Under the pieces are notes generated by a model. The model did not search any database and was not told the DNA's origin. It saw only the letters and a program-made list of their open reading frames with translations. Positions 15,901-24,606 of a DNA stretch of 46,041 bases are shown here, in pieces (the stretch's first letter is position 1; every line of letters starts with the position of its first letter). Both the position numbers and the translations under genes were made by a program. This stretch comes from Bacteroidales bacterium (GTDB lineage: Bacteria; Bacteroidota; Bacteroidia; Bacteroidales; Tenuifilaceae). The DNA is taken from contig JABFRB010000044.1 of assembly GCA_013141385.1 (NCBI GenBank), positions 1 through 46,041 of the forward strand. Reading direction: 5' to 3'.

Positions 15901-17586
15901 GTTTCACGTATGGCCGATAAGGATAGTATTCCTATAGGATCAGTATTCTACTCAACAAGATTTAACGAGGATTCCCTTTACTTCTTCTCACCACAGGCTA
16001 CATACAATTTGAAAAATTCAAAATTAAATGCCGACTCAGTTAAATACCTTCTTGTGGCTGATGCGGTTGTTTATCCAATTGATAAAAAAATATCCGTTGA
16101 GCCTTCTCTTAGATTACTTCCGCTAAGTAAAGCAACAGTTATTGCCAGCATTCCTAAACGTTACCACAGAGTTTATAACTCAGATATTACGGTTTTAAGC
16201 AGAAAGAAATACTTCGGTAAAGGCTTCTATGATTATATTGATGAAAATGATTCTATTGAAACCATCGCATTAAACGAACTTGGCGTTAACGATAAAATTA
16301 TCACCTATGGGAATGGCAATATTACCCAAGCCGATAGTTTTAAACTCAGTCCCGAATTTGGTTTTGCTGGAAAGGTTTCGCTCAATTCATCAGAGAAATT
16401 TCTCTATTTCAATGGAGGCACAAGACCCATTTTCCATTGCAAAAAACTATACCCAAATCTAATTAAATTCGAAACAACCATTAATCCTGATAGTATTCTA
16501 ATACCCATATCTGATGATCCAATGAATACTGGTCAAGCGCGATTAATAAATGGCAGTATAATTACCGAAGATTCCATAAAACTTTATGGTTCCCTTCTTG
16601 GTATCAGAAAAACCTATAGCGATATACCCTTTGTTCAGGCCTCTGGTTATATGAATTTCAATAAAAACAATCGGAGGTTTACAATTGGGCCATCATATAA
16701 AATTTTTAATCCCGATACCTCGGGGAATACTGTCAGTCTTCAAAAAGATTTTTGTATGCTCTTCGGCGAGGGAAATATTACTTTGCCAATAAACCTGGGT
16801 CAGGTAAAGCTAAAGTTAAATGGAAGTTTAATACATAAACTTGAAGATAACTCGCTAACATTAGATACTTATCTTCAGATAAATTTCTTCTTCAATCAAC
16901 CGTCATTAATTGCAATGGCAACAGATTTAAATTCATTCCCATTACTTGACAAGGTTGATTTAGGTCGCAAAATTATTAAAAAAACATATTACGCCTTAGC
17001 AGAATCCAAAGAAGCCATAGATGCTATATCCCAAATAGGTCTCTTCGGAGCACCAACAATGGTTCCCAAAGGTCTAGAAAGCACTATAACTTTAGCAGAT
17101 CTCAAACTCAAATGGAATCCACGAACAAATTCCTTCATTTCCATTGGTAAAATTGGCATTGGCACAATTGGCAATGTACAGGTTAACAAAAAAGTAAAAG
17201 GCTATATCGAAATATATAAACGGCGAAGCGGTGACTTCATGACTCTTTACCTACATCTTGGAGAAGAAAAGTACTACGTATTTACCTATACCAAGGGAAC
17301 AATGCAGGTTTCATCCGATAATACTTTATTTACGGATCCAATTAAACTCATGAAATCGAGTGAGAGAAAAGTAAAAGTACCTCTAGGTCAACAAAAGTAT
17401 AACTTCCTAGTTGGTACAAGAAACGAACTTAATATTGCTCGTAAACGCTACAAACAACTTCTGGAAGGGGATGAAAACTTGGATGAAACTTCTGATAAAG
17501 ATAAAACATCAGTAGAATCTGAGGAGCAAGAAAAATCGAAGGAATCAACTACTGAAAATAATACTGAGACAAAACCTGTGGATTAA
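12940..17586 (+). CDS. Very large conserved hypothetical envelope protein
   Basis: 1548 aa, function not recognised. One membrane segment near the N-terminus (about 12-31) should anchor it or act as an uncleaved signal, with nearly all of the protein outside the inner membrane. The body is rich in alternating hydrophobic/polar stretches and repeated small-domain phrases (for example AKLISKKYEFEANDF, KGISIYAKMQPLRYE), consistent with long beta-structure. The C-terminus (about 1510-1548) is a low-complexity acidic tail (ESEEQEKSKESTTENN). A resemblance to OstA/LptD- or AsmA-like lipid transport scaffolds is only an impression. It lies 10 bp after prmA, so it is probably cotranscribed. Confidence 0.75.
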   Translation: MAINFSSINRRLLSFIITLVIICIIAINAIIAYSRDEGKFSGDIQKFPIELNNILKQDITKENDQLLKDFTKFWTVDSILIDEQKKDIVTASTKMLEKTINSKDHFFKYVQLIMFCGKDEYAKNQYTSWDKGFQNIVNDPKISIVEIDDFLSISLSTITKGILNEKSGYFWKVNKNSYRFNSDKEFTISYDSINLICSNSKDSIFIKSTAGSFNPLTRIWKGNNGKVTWARSNYPENVIFAILLKYKINLNENNYKADSAKFINHDYFTKPTLGKLTDWLLKDYRPESIPYPEFQSYDQWFQIKDLFKNVDYEGGFTMRGSKLIGTGGASKLATIIIKQNDKEFLRVEGNILIFQRQIINSEKAKIRFKFDKDSLFHVGLNFNYNDQNKTVVISSTDKLLTQSPFNSSYHKLSISSGQLSWKITDNKIFFGASTGSAINRATFESGNYFNEEKFDLMMGPDEKHPLLALANYARKVKSKYFLAEDMAGYLRKSIEQVRIEMMKIAVQGYIYYDFSTDEIQITPKLYDAIKARGQLIDYDVINFNSLTQGSLPNAELNLKTMELAIYGIDNISVSDSQNVYIYPYKHQIVMQKNRNFSFGGSVRSGLFKFVGKKFQFDYSNFKIVLEDVDSLKLDYKTSQYDMTGRNVLKTISSTFEKITGDIFIDKPDNKSGLKKNKGYPVFNSTATSFIYYDDPAIFGGVYKRDSFYFEVKPYKFNNLNNFDQQDINFIGTLYSSNIFAPIEDTLKLRPDNSLGFICITPPEGMAVFDGKGRVFNKIDLSNSGLRADGQLKYITSTTTSNDFYFFPDSLATKSTQFTIDQQLAGIQYPETKGNKHRIKWYPKREKFFAYRGEQPFEMYTNQARLMGNLLLEPLGLTGNGTVRLDNAKLISKKYEFEANDFNTDSTSLDLYVPNSDSVSFESTKLKAKIDFLTRQGIFNKKGISIYAKMQPLRYETHMDRIIWNMGNNELTMSTGGRQQAVEAEKFYVSRMADKDSIPIGSVFYSTRFNEDSLYFFSPQATYNLKNSKLNADSVKYLLVADAVVYPIDKKISVEPSLRLLPLSKATVIASIPKRYHRVYNSDITVLSRKKYFGKGFYDYIDENDSIETIALNELGVNDKIITYGNGNITQADSFKLSPEFGFAGKVSLNSSEKFLYFNGGTRPIFHCKKLYPNLIKFETTINPDSILIPISDDPMNTGQARLINGSIITEDSIKLYGSLLGIRKTYSDIPFVQASGYMNFNKNNRRFTIGPSYKIFNPDTSGNTVSLQKDFCMLFGEGNITLPINLGQVKLKLNGSLIHKLEDNSLTLDTYLQINFFFNQPSLIAMATDLNSFPLLDKVDLGRKIIKKTYYALAESKEAIDAISQIGLFGAPTMVPKGLESTITLADLKLKWNPRTNSFISIGKIGIGTIGNVQVNKKVKGYIEIYKRRSGDFMTLYLHLGEEKYYVFTYTKGTMQVSSDNTLFTDPIKLMKSSERKVKVPLGQQKYNFLVGTRNELNIARKRYKQLLEGDENLDETSDKDKTSVESEEQEKSKESTTENNTETKPVD

Positions 17587-17635
17587 TCTAAAAAACAAGG
17601 AGTTTATTGCTTGATACTGAAAATAAGAGTTCTAA

Positions 17636-18139
17636 TTATAAATGACCTTTTCTTGGGATTTCCAATACCTCAAGATCTTTGATATCAGAACCATCTATGG
17701 TAAACCTTAGTGCTGTTCGAAATTTATGAAAACCAAAAGTTCCTGCAGCACCCGGATTCATATAAAGAAACCCCATTTTCTTATCGTACATCACCTTAAG
17801 GATATGGGAATGTCCACATATAAATAGTTTTGGTGGGTTAGTTTCAATAATTGAGGATATTGTTGGTTCATATTTTCCGGGAATCCCACCGATATGAGTT
17901 ATAAATACATCAACTTCTTCGCATTTAAACCTCTGGATTTTAGGGTATACAACCCTCAATTTATGATCATCTATATTTCCGAATACTGCTCTAAAGTTTT
18001 TAAAACTCGCTAATTTATCTGCAATTTCTAAACTCCCTATATCCCCTGCATGCCATAGCTCATCACAGTTTTCAAAAAATGATGCTAGGCTATCGTCCCA
18101 ATAACCATGTGTATCTGAAAGTAACCCTATTCTTAACAT
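17636..18139 (-). CDS. MJ0936/YfcE-type metallophosphoesterase
   Basis: 167-aa calcineurin-like phosphodiesterase. The two-metal ligand motifs are in order: SDTHG (Asp9, His11), HAGDIG, FGNID, THIGG and GHSH, then NPGAAG. This short family hydrolyses phosphodiesters such as bis-pNPP or cyclic nucleotides in vitro; the physiological substrate is unknown. It is convergent with the 1548-aa gene and divergent from rsmE. No operon partner. Confidence 0.92.
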   Translation of the reverse strand: MLRIGLLSDTHGYWDDSLASFFENCDELWHAGDIGSLEIADKLASFKNFRAVFGNIDDHKLRVVYPKIQRFKCEEVDVFITHIGGIPGKYEPTISSIIETNPPKLFICGHSHILKVMYDKKMGFLYMNPGAAGTFGFHKFRTALRFTIDGSDIKDLEVLEIPRKGHL

Positions 18140-18186
18140 TTTGATTTTTTATAGAACGATAAAGGTAACAACACTTTCAAAATCGG

Positions 18187-18194
18187 TATATTTG
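18187..18194 (+). promoter_or_regulatory. -7 element of rsmE
   Basis: TATATTTG matches TAnnTTTG, about 60 bp upstream of the rsmE ATG. Confidence 0.5.
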
Positions 18195-18252
18195 AAACAA
18201 TAAAAAGATTCCAATTCGTTAATCCATTATTTAATTTTTGATTTCATCAACA

Positions 18253-18954
18253 ATGCAAATATTTTACGCTCCAGATATTTCTGATAATTTATACACCCTC
18301 AACGAGGAGGAATCAAAGCACTGTATTCGCGTTTTAAGGTTAGCTTTAGGCGATGAAATCACATTGGTTGATGGATTGGGTGGTCTATTCAAAACTCGTA
18401 TTGTAAAGCCCGAAGTTAAAAGATGTCAGGTAGAAGTTTTTGAAACCATTAAGGAATATGAGAAACGCAATTTCTATCTACACATTGCTATTGCTCCTAC
18501 AAAGAACATTGAACGCTATGAATGGTTTTTAGAGAAAGCAACCGAAATTGGTATCGATGAAATAACACCATTGCTTTGCGAACACTCGGAGCGTAAGGTT
18601 ATCAATAACGAAAGACTCGAAAAGATTATTGTTACAGCAATGAAACAATCCATTAAAGCATACATTCCAAAACTAAATCCCTTAACACCTTTCAAACAAT
18701 TCATTCAAGCACAGGCACCCGAAAGCACATATATTGCTCACTGCCAAAGGAAAGGATTAAATCATCTAAAAAACGAATTGAATTCAACCAAAAAAACCAC
18801 CATCCTAATTGGCCCTGAGGGTGATTTTAGTTCTGATGAAATTAGTAAAGCAACCCAATTAAATATTAAAGAAATAAGTCTAGGAAACTCTCGCCTAAGA
18901 ACTGAAACTGCTGGAGTTGTAGCATGTCATATCGTTAATCTAGCGAATAGCTAA
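18253..18954 (+). CDS. rsmE: 16S rRNA (uracil-1498-N3)-methyltransferase
   Basis: 233 aa. It methylates U1498 in the decoding centre of 16S rRNA using SAM. The N-terminal PUA-like part (SKHCIRVLRLALGDEITLVDG) is followed by a SPOUT-type knotted domain: KNIERYEWFLEKATEIG, LLCEHSERK, ILIGPEGDFSSDEI and LGNSRLRTETAGVVA. The ATG at 18253 fits the family N-terminus (MQIFYAPD). A TTG at 18238 is in frame but less likely. Confidence 0.95.
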   Translation: MQIFYAPDISDNLYTLNEEESKHCIRVLRLALGDEITLVDGLGGLFKTRIVKPEVKRCQVEVFETIKEYEKRNFYLHIAIAPTKNIERYEWFLEKATEIGIDEITPLLCEHSERKVINNERLEKIIVTAMKQSIKAYIPKLNPLTPFKQFIQAQAPESTYIAHCQRKGLNHLKNELNSTKKTTILIGPEGDFSSDEISKATQLNIKEISLGNSRLRTETAGVVACHIVNLANS

Positions 18955-18972
18955 TATTTATCGAAATAAATA

Positions 18973-19125
18973 GAGGTTGTCTAAAAAACTTGAAAAAGTT
19001 TCCCGCAAAACTCGCTGAGAGAAAACGCAAAGACCGCAAAGTGCTGATTTAATGAGTTATATTCTTTGTGATCTTTGCGAAAAACTTTGCGTTCTTAGCG
19101 TGAACCCTTCTCTTTAGACAATCTC
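18973..19125. repeat. 153-bp imperfect palindromic element (MITE- or REP-like)
   Basis: The outer 13-bp arms GAGGTTGTCTAAA and TTTAGACAATCTC differ at one position. Inner segments also pair (AACGCAAAG...CGCAAAG against CTTTGCG...CTTTGCGTT). It fills the gap between rsmE and the Zn-ribbon gene and may terminate both convergent units. A related CTTTGCG/CGCAAAG palindrome is at 28918-28975. Confidence 0.7.
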
Positions 19126-19129
19126 CATT

Positions 19130-19369
19130 CTATTTCCCTATCACAAAATCCAATACATTTTGGATATCCTTTTTGTGAGTTTTGAATAGTTCAGTATTAG
19201 TACACTTCAAACAGGTTACTGTACTAAATCTTTTAAACTCAAAATTGAGCATTTTGGCCAAAATACTCCCAGCCATGAAAACTTCGCCAATTTCAAATTC
19301 ATGGTTTCCGCACCTGGGGCATGAGTATTTAGTTCTTATTGTCATTTTATTCATGATTACTGGTTTCAT
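19130..19369 (-). CDS. Small zinc-ribbon protein
   Basis: Up to 79 aa. Two CxxC pairs (CPRCGN and CLKCTN, about 30 residues apart) form a zinc ribbon like that of the DUF2082 family of putative nucleic-acid-binding proteins; VTCLKC and a terminal hydrophobic helix fit too. Three in-frame Met codons (19369, 19354, 19345) are possible starts. The first two overlap the end of the upstream gene and the last follows its stop, so the start is uncertain. It is the last gene of the SPFH operon. Confidence 0.75.
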   Translation of the reverse strand: MKPVIMNKMTIRTKYSCPRCGNHEFEIGEVFMAGSILAKMLNFEFKRFSTVTCLKCTNTELFKTHKKDIQNVLDFVIGK

Positions 19370-19538
19370 CCGTTTCTTTAGCTGATTTCACCTTATATCG
19401 TCCCGCTTTTTTCAAAGCTTGATCTATTATCCATTCAAGCTGACCGTTGGTACTACGAAACTCGTCGGCTGCCCATTTTTCAACGGCTTCCAACTTTTCT
19501 GGAGCAATCCTAAGAACGAAAGATTTCTTATCAGCCAT
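19347..19538 (-). CDS. Arc-like small protein of the SPFH operon
   Basis: 63 aa. The FVLRIAPEKLEAVEKWAADE start and the following helices (NGQLEWIIDQALKKAG) resemble Arc/ribbon-helix-helix domains: one strand and two helices. It may bind DNA or mediate dimerisation. It starts 3 bp after the SPFH gene and overlaps the Zn-ribbon gene, so the three are cotranscribed. Confidence 0.7.
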   Translation of the reverse strand: MADKKSFVLRIAPEKLEAVEKWAADEFRSTNGQLEWIIDQALKKAGRYKVKSAKETDETSNHE

Positions 19539-19541
19539 AAA

Positions 19542-20390
19542 TTATTGATGGAGTGTTCCTGTGTTTACAACTGGACGAGCCGACTCGTCGGAGCATAACA
19601 CCACCATTAAATTACTTACCATAGCAGCTTTTTTCTCCTCATCTAAATGAACAATCTGTTTCTCCGACAGCTGCTCTAGTGCCATTTGAACCATTCCAAC
19701 CGCACCTTCAACAATTTTGCCACGTGCTGCTACAACAGCAGTTGCCTGCTGACGGCGTAGCATAGCTCCTGCAATCTCCTGAGCATATGCAATGTAGTTA
19801 ATCCTAGCCTCAATAACGTTTATACCAGCAATATTAAGTCTTTCTCTAAGTTCAGTTTCCAAACGATGATTAACCTCCTCACCTCCTGCCCTAAGGGTAA
19901 TATTAGCATCCTCAAGTTCAAAATTGTCATAAGGGAACATACCTGCAAGTTTACGAAGCGCAGCATCACTTTGCACTACAACAAAATGCTCGTACTGATC
20001 CACATCAAATGAGGCTTTAAAAGTATTCTCAGCCTTCCAAACAAGTACTAAGCCAATCATTATTGGGTTGCCGACCTTATCGTTTACTTTAATTGGTTGG
20101 CTATCGAAGTTTCGAGCCCTTAATGAAATACGCTTCTTTAAGTAAAAAGGATTTGTCCAGAAAAATCCATTTACCTTAATTGTTCCCACATACTTTCCAA
20201 AAAGAACAAGTACTGACGATTCATTTGGATTTACAATGAGAAATCCAGGTGCAATAAATGGAACTACAATCAAACCGATTGCGAACAAAGGGTTTTCTGT
20301 TAATACCAAAGCAGTAATTATACCTGCTAATAGAAGTATGAGTACCGAAAACATAAGGTACCCAGACTTAGGGTTGAAATTTTTTTCCAT
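19542..20390 (-). CDS. SPFH (band 7) domain membrane protein
   Basis: 282 aa. Two close N-terminal membrane segments (about 12-30 and 34-53) precede an SPFH domain beginning VNPNESSVLVLFGKYVGT and a helical C-terminal part rich in Ala/Glu (RRQQATAVVAARGKIVEG). Stomatin-like proteins of this kind scaffold membrane microdomains and often bind proteases. No NfeD partner is present; here it heads an operon with an Arc-like and a Zn-ribbon gene. A -7 element at 20417-20424 places the transcript start about 20 nt before the ATG. Confidence 0.9.
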   Translation of the reverse strand: MEKNFNPKSGYLMFSVLILLLAGIITALVLTENPLFAIGLIVVPFIAPGFLIVNPNESSVLVLFGKYVGTIKVNGFFWTNPFYLKKRISLRARNFDSQPIKVNDKVGNPIMIGLVLVWKAENTFKASFDVDQYEHFVVVQSDAALRKLAGMFPYDNFELEDANITLRAGGEEVNHRLETELRERLNIAGINVIEARINYIAYAQEIAGAMLRRQQATAVVAARGKIVEGAVGMVQMALEQLSEKQIVHLDEEKKAAMVSNLMVVLCSDESARPVVNTGTLHQ

Positions 20391-20416
20391 AGCATTATGA
20401 TATTATTTTGATATCA

Positions 20417-20424
20417 CAAATATA
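20417..20424 (-). promoter_or_regulatory. -7 element of the SPFH operon
   Basis: TATATTTG on the minus strand, 27 bp upstream of the SPFH start codon. Confidence 0.55.
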
Positions 20425-20452
20425 TCACTCAAAAAATCTAAAAGCAAGAAAA

Positions 20453-20474
20453 AAGCCGGAAAAATTTCCGGCTT
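20453..20474 (-). terminator. Terminator of the 65-aa gene
   Basis: AAGCCGGAAA pairs with TTTCCGGCTT around a minimal loop and is followed on the minus strand by TTTTTTCTTGC. Its stem overlaps the stop codon. Confidence 0.8.
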
Positions 20475-20670
20475 AGCAAACATTCGCTTTTTTCAATATC
20501 GTTTTTATAATCTCATCAGGTAGTTCAGGGGTACTCTCAATTAATTGATTAATCTTCCTTGATAACCAGAAATCATATTCAAAAGTAAGCTCTAAATTAG
20601 TAAACGAAGTATGTTCTCTACCTGCAAAATATGTATATTGAAAAAAATAGGGAGTAAATTTTTTATCCAT
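20473..20670 (-). CDS. Small hypothetical protein
   Basis: 65 aa, not recognised. It is aromatic-rich at the start (FTPYFFQYTYFAG) with an acidic/hydrophobic C-terminal half (WLSRKINQLIESTPELPDEIIKTILKKA), probably helical. No signal peptide or membrane segment. It is a monocistronic unit with its own terminator, about 175 bp after the sigma factor gene; it could be a target of that sigma factor, but nothing proves this. Confidence 0.6.
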   Translation of the reverse strand: MDKKFTPYFFQYTYFAGREHTSFTNLELTFEYDFWLSRKINQLIESTPELPDEIIKTILKKANVC

Positions 20671-20759
20671 AGGCTATCCGTTATATTTTTAGAATAAAAC
20701 GAATGCCATATAATATTATTATACTATTATTAAGAAATATTATTACTTTAAAACATAAA

Positions 20760-20838
20760 GTTTGGAGTGACTAGAATACTTAAAGTGCCTAGAGTTTACT
20801 ATTTCAAAACTTTAGGCACTCCAAACTCAAGGCACTTT
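20760..20838. repeat. Interleaved inverted repeats (A-B-A'-B')
   Basis: A (20760-20778) is complementary to A' (20808-20825), and B (20781-20796) to B' (20822-20838). Both share an AGTGCC/GGCACT core. The order allows alternative hairpins or a pseudoknot rather than one simple stem. It lies just downstream of the sigma-factor stop. Confidence 0.65.
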
Positions 20839-20845
20839 AAGAACT

Positions 20846-21433
20846 TTAACTGGTAAGAATCATTTTATTTTCCACCATAATCTTTCGCATATTGATAATA
20901 GCATACCTCATTCTTCCCAACGCAGTATTTATACTTACATTGGTTTGCTCTGCTATTTCCTTATAACTCAAATCCGAATAATGACGCAAAAGAATAACCT
21001 CACGTTGATCCTCTGGGAGTTGTTCAATTAATGCTCTAACATCCGTTAGAATCTGCTCAAATACAATTTCTTCTTCAACAGTTTTATCCGAATACCTTGG
21101 ATGGTTTAAAATATCAACCTCATAAGCATCTTTCGATAACATTTTTGACTGCTTCTCCCTCCTAAAATGGTCGATAATAAGATTATGTGCTATACGCATA
21201 GCCCATGATGAGAACCTATTGGTATCAATATACTTACCCTCTTTTAGGGATTTGATAACCCTAATAAATGTTTCCTGAAAAATGTCCTCGGCCACAACTT
21301 GCTTTTTGACAAGCAGAAATATATAACTATAAACTCTTTTCTGATGTCGTCGGATTAATACCTCAATTGAAGATTGTCTGCCATTTACAAACTCGACTAC
21401 GAGTTCATAATCGCTTGAATTGTTAGCATCCAC
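20846..21433 (-). CDS. ECF-type RNA polymerase sigma factor
   Basis: 195 aa. Region 2 (DIFQETFIRVIKSLKEG, RFSSWAMRIAHNLIIDHFRR) binds core polymerase and the -10; region 4 (LPEDQREVILLRHYSDLSYKEIAEQTNVSINTALGRMRYAI) is the -35-binding helix-turn-helix. The start is a GTG at 21433, supported by a strong AGGAGGT four bases before it, which is unusual in this phylum. No anti-sigma factor gene is adjacent, so its control and regulon are unknown. Confidence 0.93.
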   Translation of the reverse strand: MDANNSSDYELVVEFVNGRQSSIEVLIRRHQKRVYSYIFLLVKKQVVAEDIFQETFIRVIKSLKEGKYIDTNRFSSWAMRIAHNLIIDHFRREKQSKMLSKDAYEVDILNHPRYSDKTVEEEIVFEQILTDVRALIEQLPEDQREVILLRHYSDLSYKEIAEQTNVSINTALGRMRYAIINMRKIMVENKMILTS

Positions 21434-21715
21434 AACTACCTCCTAACTTTTTTGGTTAACGGGTAGAGATGTTCAATAGGCAGACAGTTTAGTTAAAGTT
21501 ATTGTTACGCAGTAATTATATGCAATTAAACAATTTTTTAGGAAAATTAAAAACTCTTTAAGCAAAAAATCTAAACTTTTGTTTAAAAAAGATTGTTCCT
21601 ATACTAATTAATTACTTTTACTTATGAAGTATCTATAAGGTTTCACTAATAGGGAGAATAATAGTAATGGGTAAACTCATTCCGGCAAATTTCTATATAA
21701 TTATTAATAAACTAA

Positions 21716-21723
21716 TACCTTTG
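21716..21723 (+). promoter_or_regulatory. -7 element of uvrA
   Basis: TACCTTTG, 16 bp before the uvrA ATG, predicts a leader of only about 10 nt. The rest of the 21434-21738 gap holds only the sigma-factor ribosome-binding site. Confidence 0.5.
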
Positions 21724-21738
21724 TAGGTCAATAAAAAA

Positions 21739-24564
21739 ATGATGCCGAATAAAGAATCAAAGAATATAATCGCCATAAGGGGTGCTAGGGTTCATAATCT
21801 TAAAAATATCAGCCTCGATATTCCAAGAAATAAGCTAATCGTTATTACTGGGCTCTCAGGATCAGGAAAATCATCACTGGCGTTTGATACTCTGTATGCA
21901 GAAGGTCAACGCCGCTACGTAGAGAGCCTATCATCTTATGCCAGACAATTCCTTGGAAGAGTATCAAAACCTGAAGTTGATCTTATTTCTGGAATTCCTC
22001 CAGCCATAGCTATAGAGCAACGTGTAAATTCACGCAATCCAAGATCAACCGTAGGTACATCAACAGAGATATATGATTACTTAAAACTCCTATTTGGTAG
22101 AATTGGAAAGACCTACTCCCCCATTTCAGGGAAACAGGTAAAAAGACATTCGGTTACTGATGTGGTTGAGCATATTACCTCCTTTGAGGATGAAACAAAA
22201 GTGATTCTTCTTGCACCCATAAACCTAAATGGGAATGGGATGATTAAAGAAAAATTAGCCGAACTTGCCAGAGAAGGTTTTACAAGGGTTGAGGTTGGAG
22301 ATCAGATTATAAGGATTGATGAAGAGAAGACCCGTGATTTGTTAAAAATATCCGAAGCATCTCTTAGATTGATAATTGATAGATTTGCAGTTTCTCACTC
22401 CGATGATTTTATTAGCCGATTGGGAGATTCAGTTCAAACTGCATTTGCAGAAGGCGATGGGAAATGCTTTCTAAAGATTTATAAAGGTGAAGAGTTGATT
22501 GAAGAGATCTTCACAAATCGCTTTGAAAGGGATGGAATTAATTTTGAAGAGCCCAATGAGCATTTATTTAGTTTCAATAATCCTTTAGGAGCTTGCCCTC
22601 GGTGCGAAGGGTATGGTAAAATCATTGGTATTGATGAGGATCTCGTAATTCCTAACAAAAGTTTATCGCTTTATGAAGAGGTTGTAGTCTGCTGGAAAGG
22701 TGAAACGATGAGCTGGTATAAGGATCAGGTAATTAAATTTGCTGATAAAAATGATTTCCCAATTCATAAACCCTACCATAAACTTAGTGAACAACAAAAG
22801 CATATTTTGTGGCATGGAACAAAAGATTTTGATGGGATTTATACGTTTTTCAAACATCTGGAGGAGAAAAAATATAAAATCCAATACCGGGTAATGCTTT
22901 CGAGGTATATGGGTAAAACCATTTGCCCTGAATGTAAAGGTGCTAGGTTAAAGAAAGAAGCATCGTATGTAAAGGTTAATGGCTATATAATTCAGGATCT
23001 AGTTAACAAACCCGTATCAGAACTCATTCAAATTTTCGATAATTTTAAAATAAGCGACCACGATTATAAAATTGCTAAAAGAATTCTCACAGAAATCAAA
23101 AATAGAATCAACTACCTTAATAATGTTGGTCTTGGATATTTAACCCTTAACCGTTTATCTACAACACTGTCTGGAGGAGAATCCCAAAGAATAAATCTAT
23201 CTACATCCTTGGGAAGTAGCCTTGTTGGTTCATTATACATTCTTGATGAACCAAGTATAGGACTTCACTCACGAGATACTCAATTATTAATAGGTGTATT
23301 AAAAGATTTACGCGATTTAGGTAACACCGTTGTAGTTGTTGAACACGATGAAGAAATAATAAGATCCGCAGATTATATAATAGATATAGGCCCTTTGGCA
23401 GGAAGGCATGGAGGTGAAATTGTTTTTCAAGGTACTAAGAATGAGATTGAAAAATCAAAGGATAGTCTTACCGCTAAATATTTAAATAAAACTGAAAACA
23501 TACCAATACCACATCCACGAAGAAAATGGTCAAATTATATAGAGGTTCAGGGAGCAAGAGAAAATAACTTAAAGAATATCAGCGTAAAGTTCCCGCTTAA
23601 TGTGATGACTGTGGTTACTGGTGTTAGCGGCTCAGGAAAATCATCTCTGGTAAAAGGTATTCTATACCCAGCAGCATCAAAACTACTTGTAGGAACGGGT
23701 GATCGCCCAGGACAACACGATCAAATAAAGGGTGATATACACCTTATAAAGGGTATTGAAATGGTTGACCAAAATCCAATTGGCCGATCATCTCGAAGCA
23801 ATCCAGTTACCTATATAAAAGCATGGGACGAGGTGCGTAAACTCTTATCGGATCAACCCTATGCGAAGCGAAGTGGTTACAAGCCCTCACATTTCTCCTT
23901 TAATGTTGAGGGTGGTAGATGCGAGGAGTGTCAAGGCGAAGGGGTAATCACTGTTGAAATGCAGTTCATGGCAGATGTAACATTAATCTGTGAAACTTGC
24001 GGAGGTAAACGTTTTAAGGAAGATGTACTTGAAGTAAAATACAAAGGAGCCAATGTTTTTGACATCCTTGAGATGACAGTTAGCCAAGCAATTGAATTTT
24101 TCGAAAGTGAGAAGTCATCCACAGAACGAAAGATTAATGAAAGGCTAAAGCCCCTCCAAGACGTTGGTTTAGGATACATCAAATTAGGTCAATCATCGAG
24201 TACACTTAGCGGAGGCGAAAGTCAAAGGGTGAAATTAGCCTCATTCCTTCAGAAAGATCAGGCAATTCAACCTCACCTTTTCATTTTCGATGAGCCTACA
24301 ACAGGATTACACTTCCATGATATTCGTAAACTTTTGGATGCATTTAATGCTCTCCTTCAAAAAGGGCACAGTCTAATTGTTATTGAACACAATATGGAGG
24401 TTATTAAGTGTGCCGACTGGGTAATTGATTTAGGTCCTGATGGTGGAGACAAGGGTGGAGATTTAGTATTTGAGGGCACTCCCGAGGAACTTTCTAAATC
24501 ATCCAATTCTATAACTGGATCATTTGTAAAAATCAAATTGGAAGAATTATTGGTAAAAAAATAG
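21739..24564 (+). CDS. uvrA: Excinuclease ABC subunit A
   Basis: 941-aa damage-recognition ATPase of nucleotide excision repair; it forms dimers that load UvrB. Both ABC modules are complete: Walker [15 protein letters not shown] and [13 protein letters not shown], signatures LSGGESQRI and [12 protein letters not shown], Walker B-type ILDEPSIGL and IFDEPTTGL. Zinc-module cysteines are present ([22 protein letters not shown]...CETCGG). Full family length. Expressed alone, with its own promoter and terminator. Confidence 0.98.
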   Translation: MMPNKESKNIIAIRGARVHNLKNISLDIPRNKLIVITGLSGSGKSSLAFDTLYAEGQRRYVESLSSYARQFLGRVSKPEVDLISGIPPAIAIEQRVNSRNPRSTVGTSTEIYDYLKLLFGRIGKTYSPISGKQVKRHSVTDVVEHITSFEDETKVILLAPINLNGNGMIKEKLAELAREGFTRVEVGDQIIRIDEEKTRDLLKISEASLRLIIDRFAVSHSDDFISRLGDSVQTAFAEGDGKCFLKIYKGEELIEEIFTNRFERDGINFEEPNEHLFSFNNPLGACPRCEGYGKIIGIDEDLVIPNKSLSLYEEVVVCWKGETMSWYKDQVIKFADKNDFPIHKPYHKLSEQQKHILWHGTKDFDGIYTFFKHLEEKKYKIQYRVMLSRYMGKTICPECKGARLKKEASYVKVNGYIIQDLVNKPVSELIQIFDNFKISDHDYKIAKRILTEIKNRINYLNNVGLGYLTLNRLSTTLSGGESQRINLSTSLGSSLVGSLYILDEPSIGLHSRDTQLLIGVLKDLRDLGNTVVVVEHDEEIIRSADYIIDIGPLAGRHGGEIVFQGTKNEIEKSKDSLTAKYLNKTENIPIPHPRRKWSNYIEVQGARENNLKNISVKFPLNVMTVVTGVSGSGKSSLVKGILYPAASKLLVGTGDRPGQHDQIKGDIHLIKGIEMVDQNPIGRSSRSNPVTYIKAWDEVRKLLSDQPYAKRSGYKPSHFSFNVEGGRCEECQGEGVITVEMQFMADVTLICETCGGKRFKEDVLEVKYKGANVFDILEMTVSQAIEFFESEKSSTERKINERLKPLQDVGLGYIKLGQSSSTLSGGESQRVKLASFLQKDQAIQPHLFIFDEPTTGLHFHDIRKLLDAFNALLQKGHSLIVIEHNMEVIKCADWVIDLGPDGGDKGGDLVFEGTPEELSKSSNSITGSFVKIKLEELLVKK

Positions 24565-24585
24565 TCGCATTAGTGCGACTATTTT
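24559..24585 (+). terminator. Terminator of uvrA
   Basis: AAATAGTCGCA pairs with TGCGACTATTT across TTAG and continues into TTTTTAATA. The stem overlaps the uvrA stop codon. Confidence 0.8.
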
Positions 24586-24606
24586 TAATAATATTTTAAT
24601 TCTGCT

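Noticed and set aside
21739-24564. Two separate ABC transporter genes
   Set aside because: Tandem ABC cassettes with zinc modules in one frame are the normal layout of UvrA.
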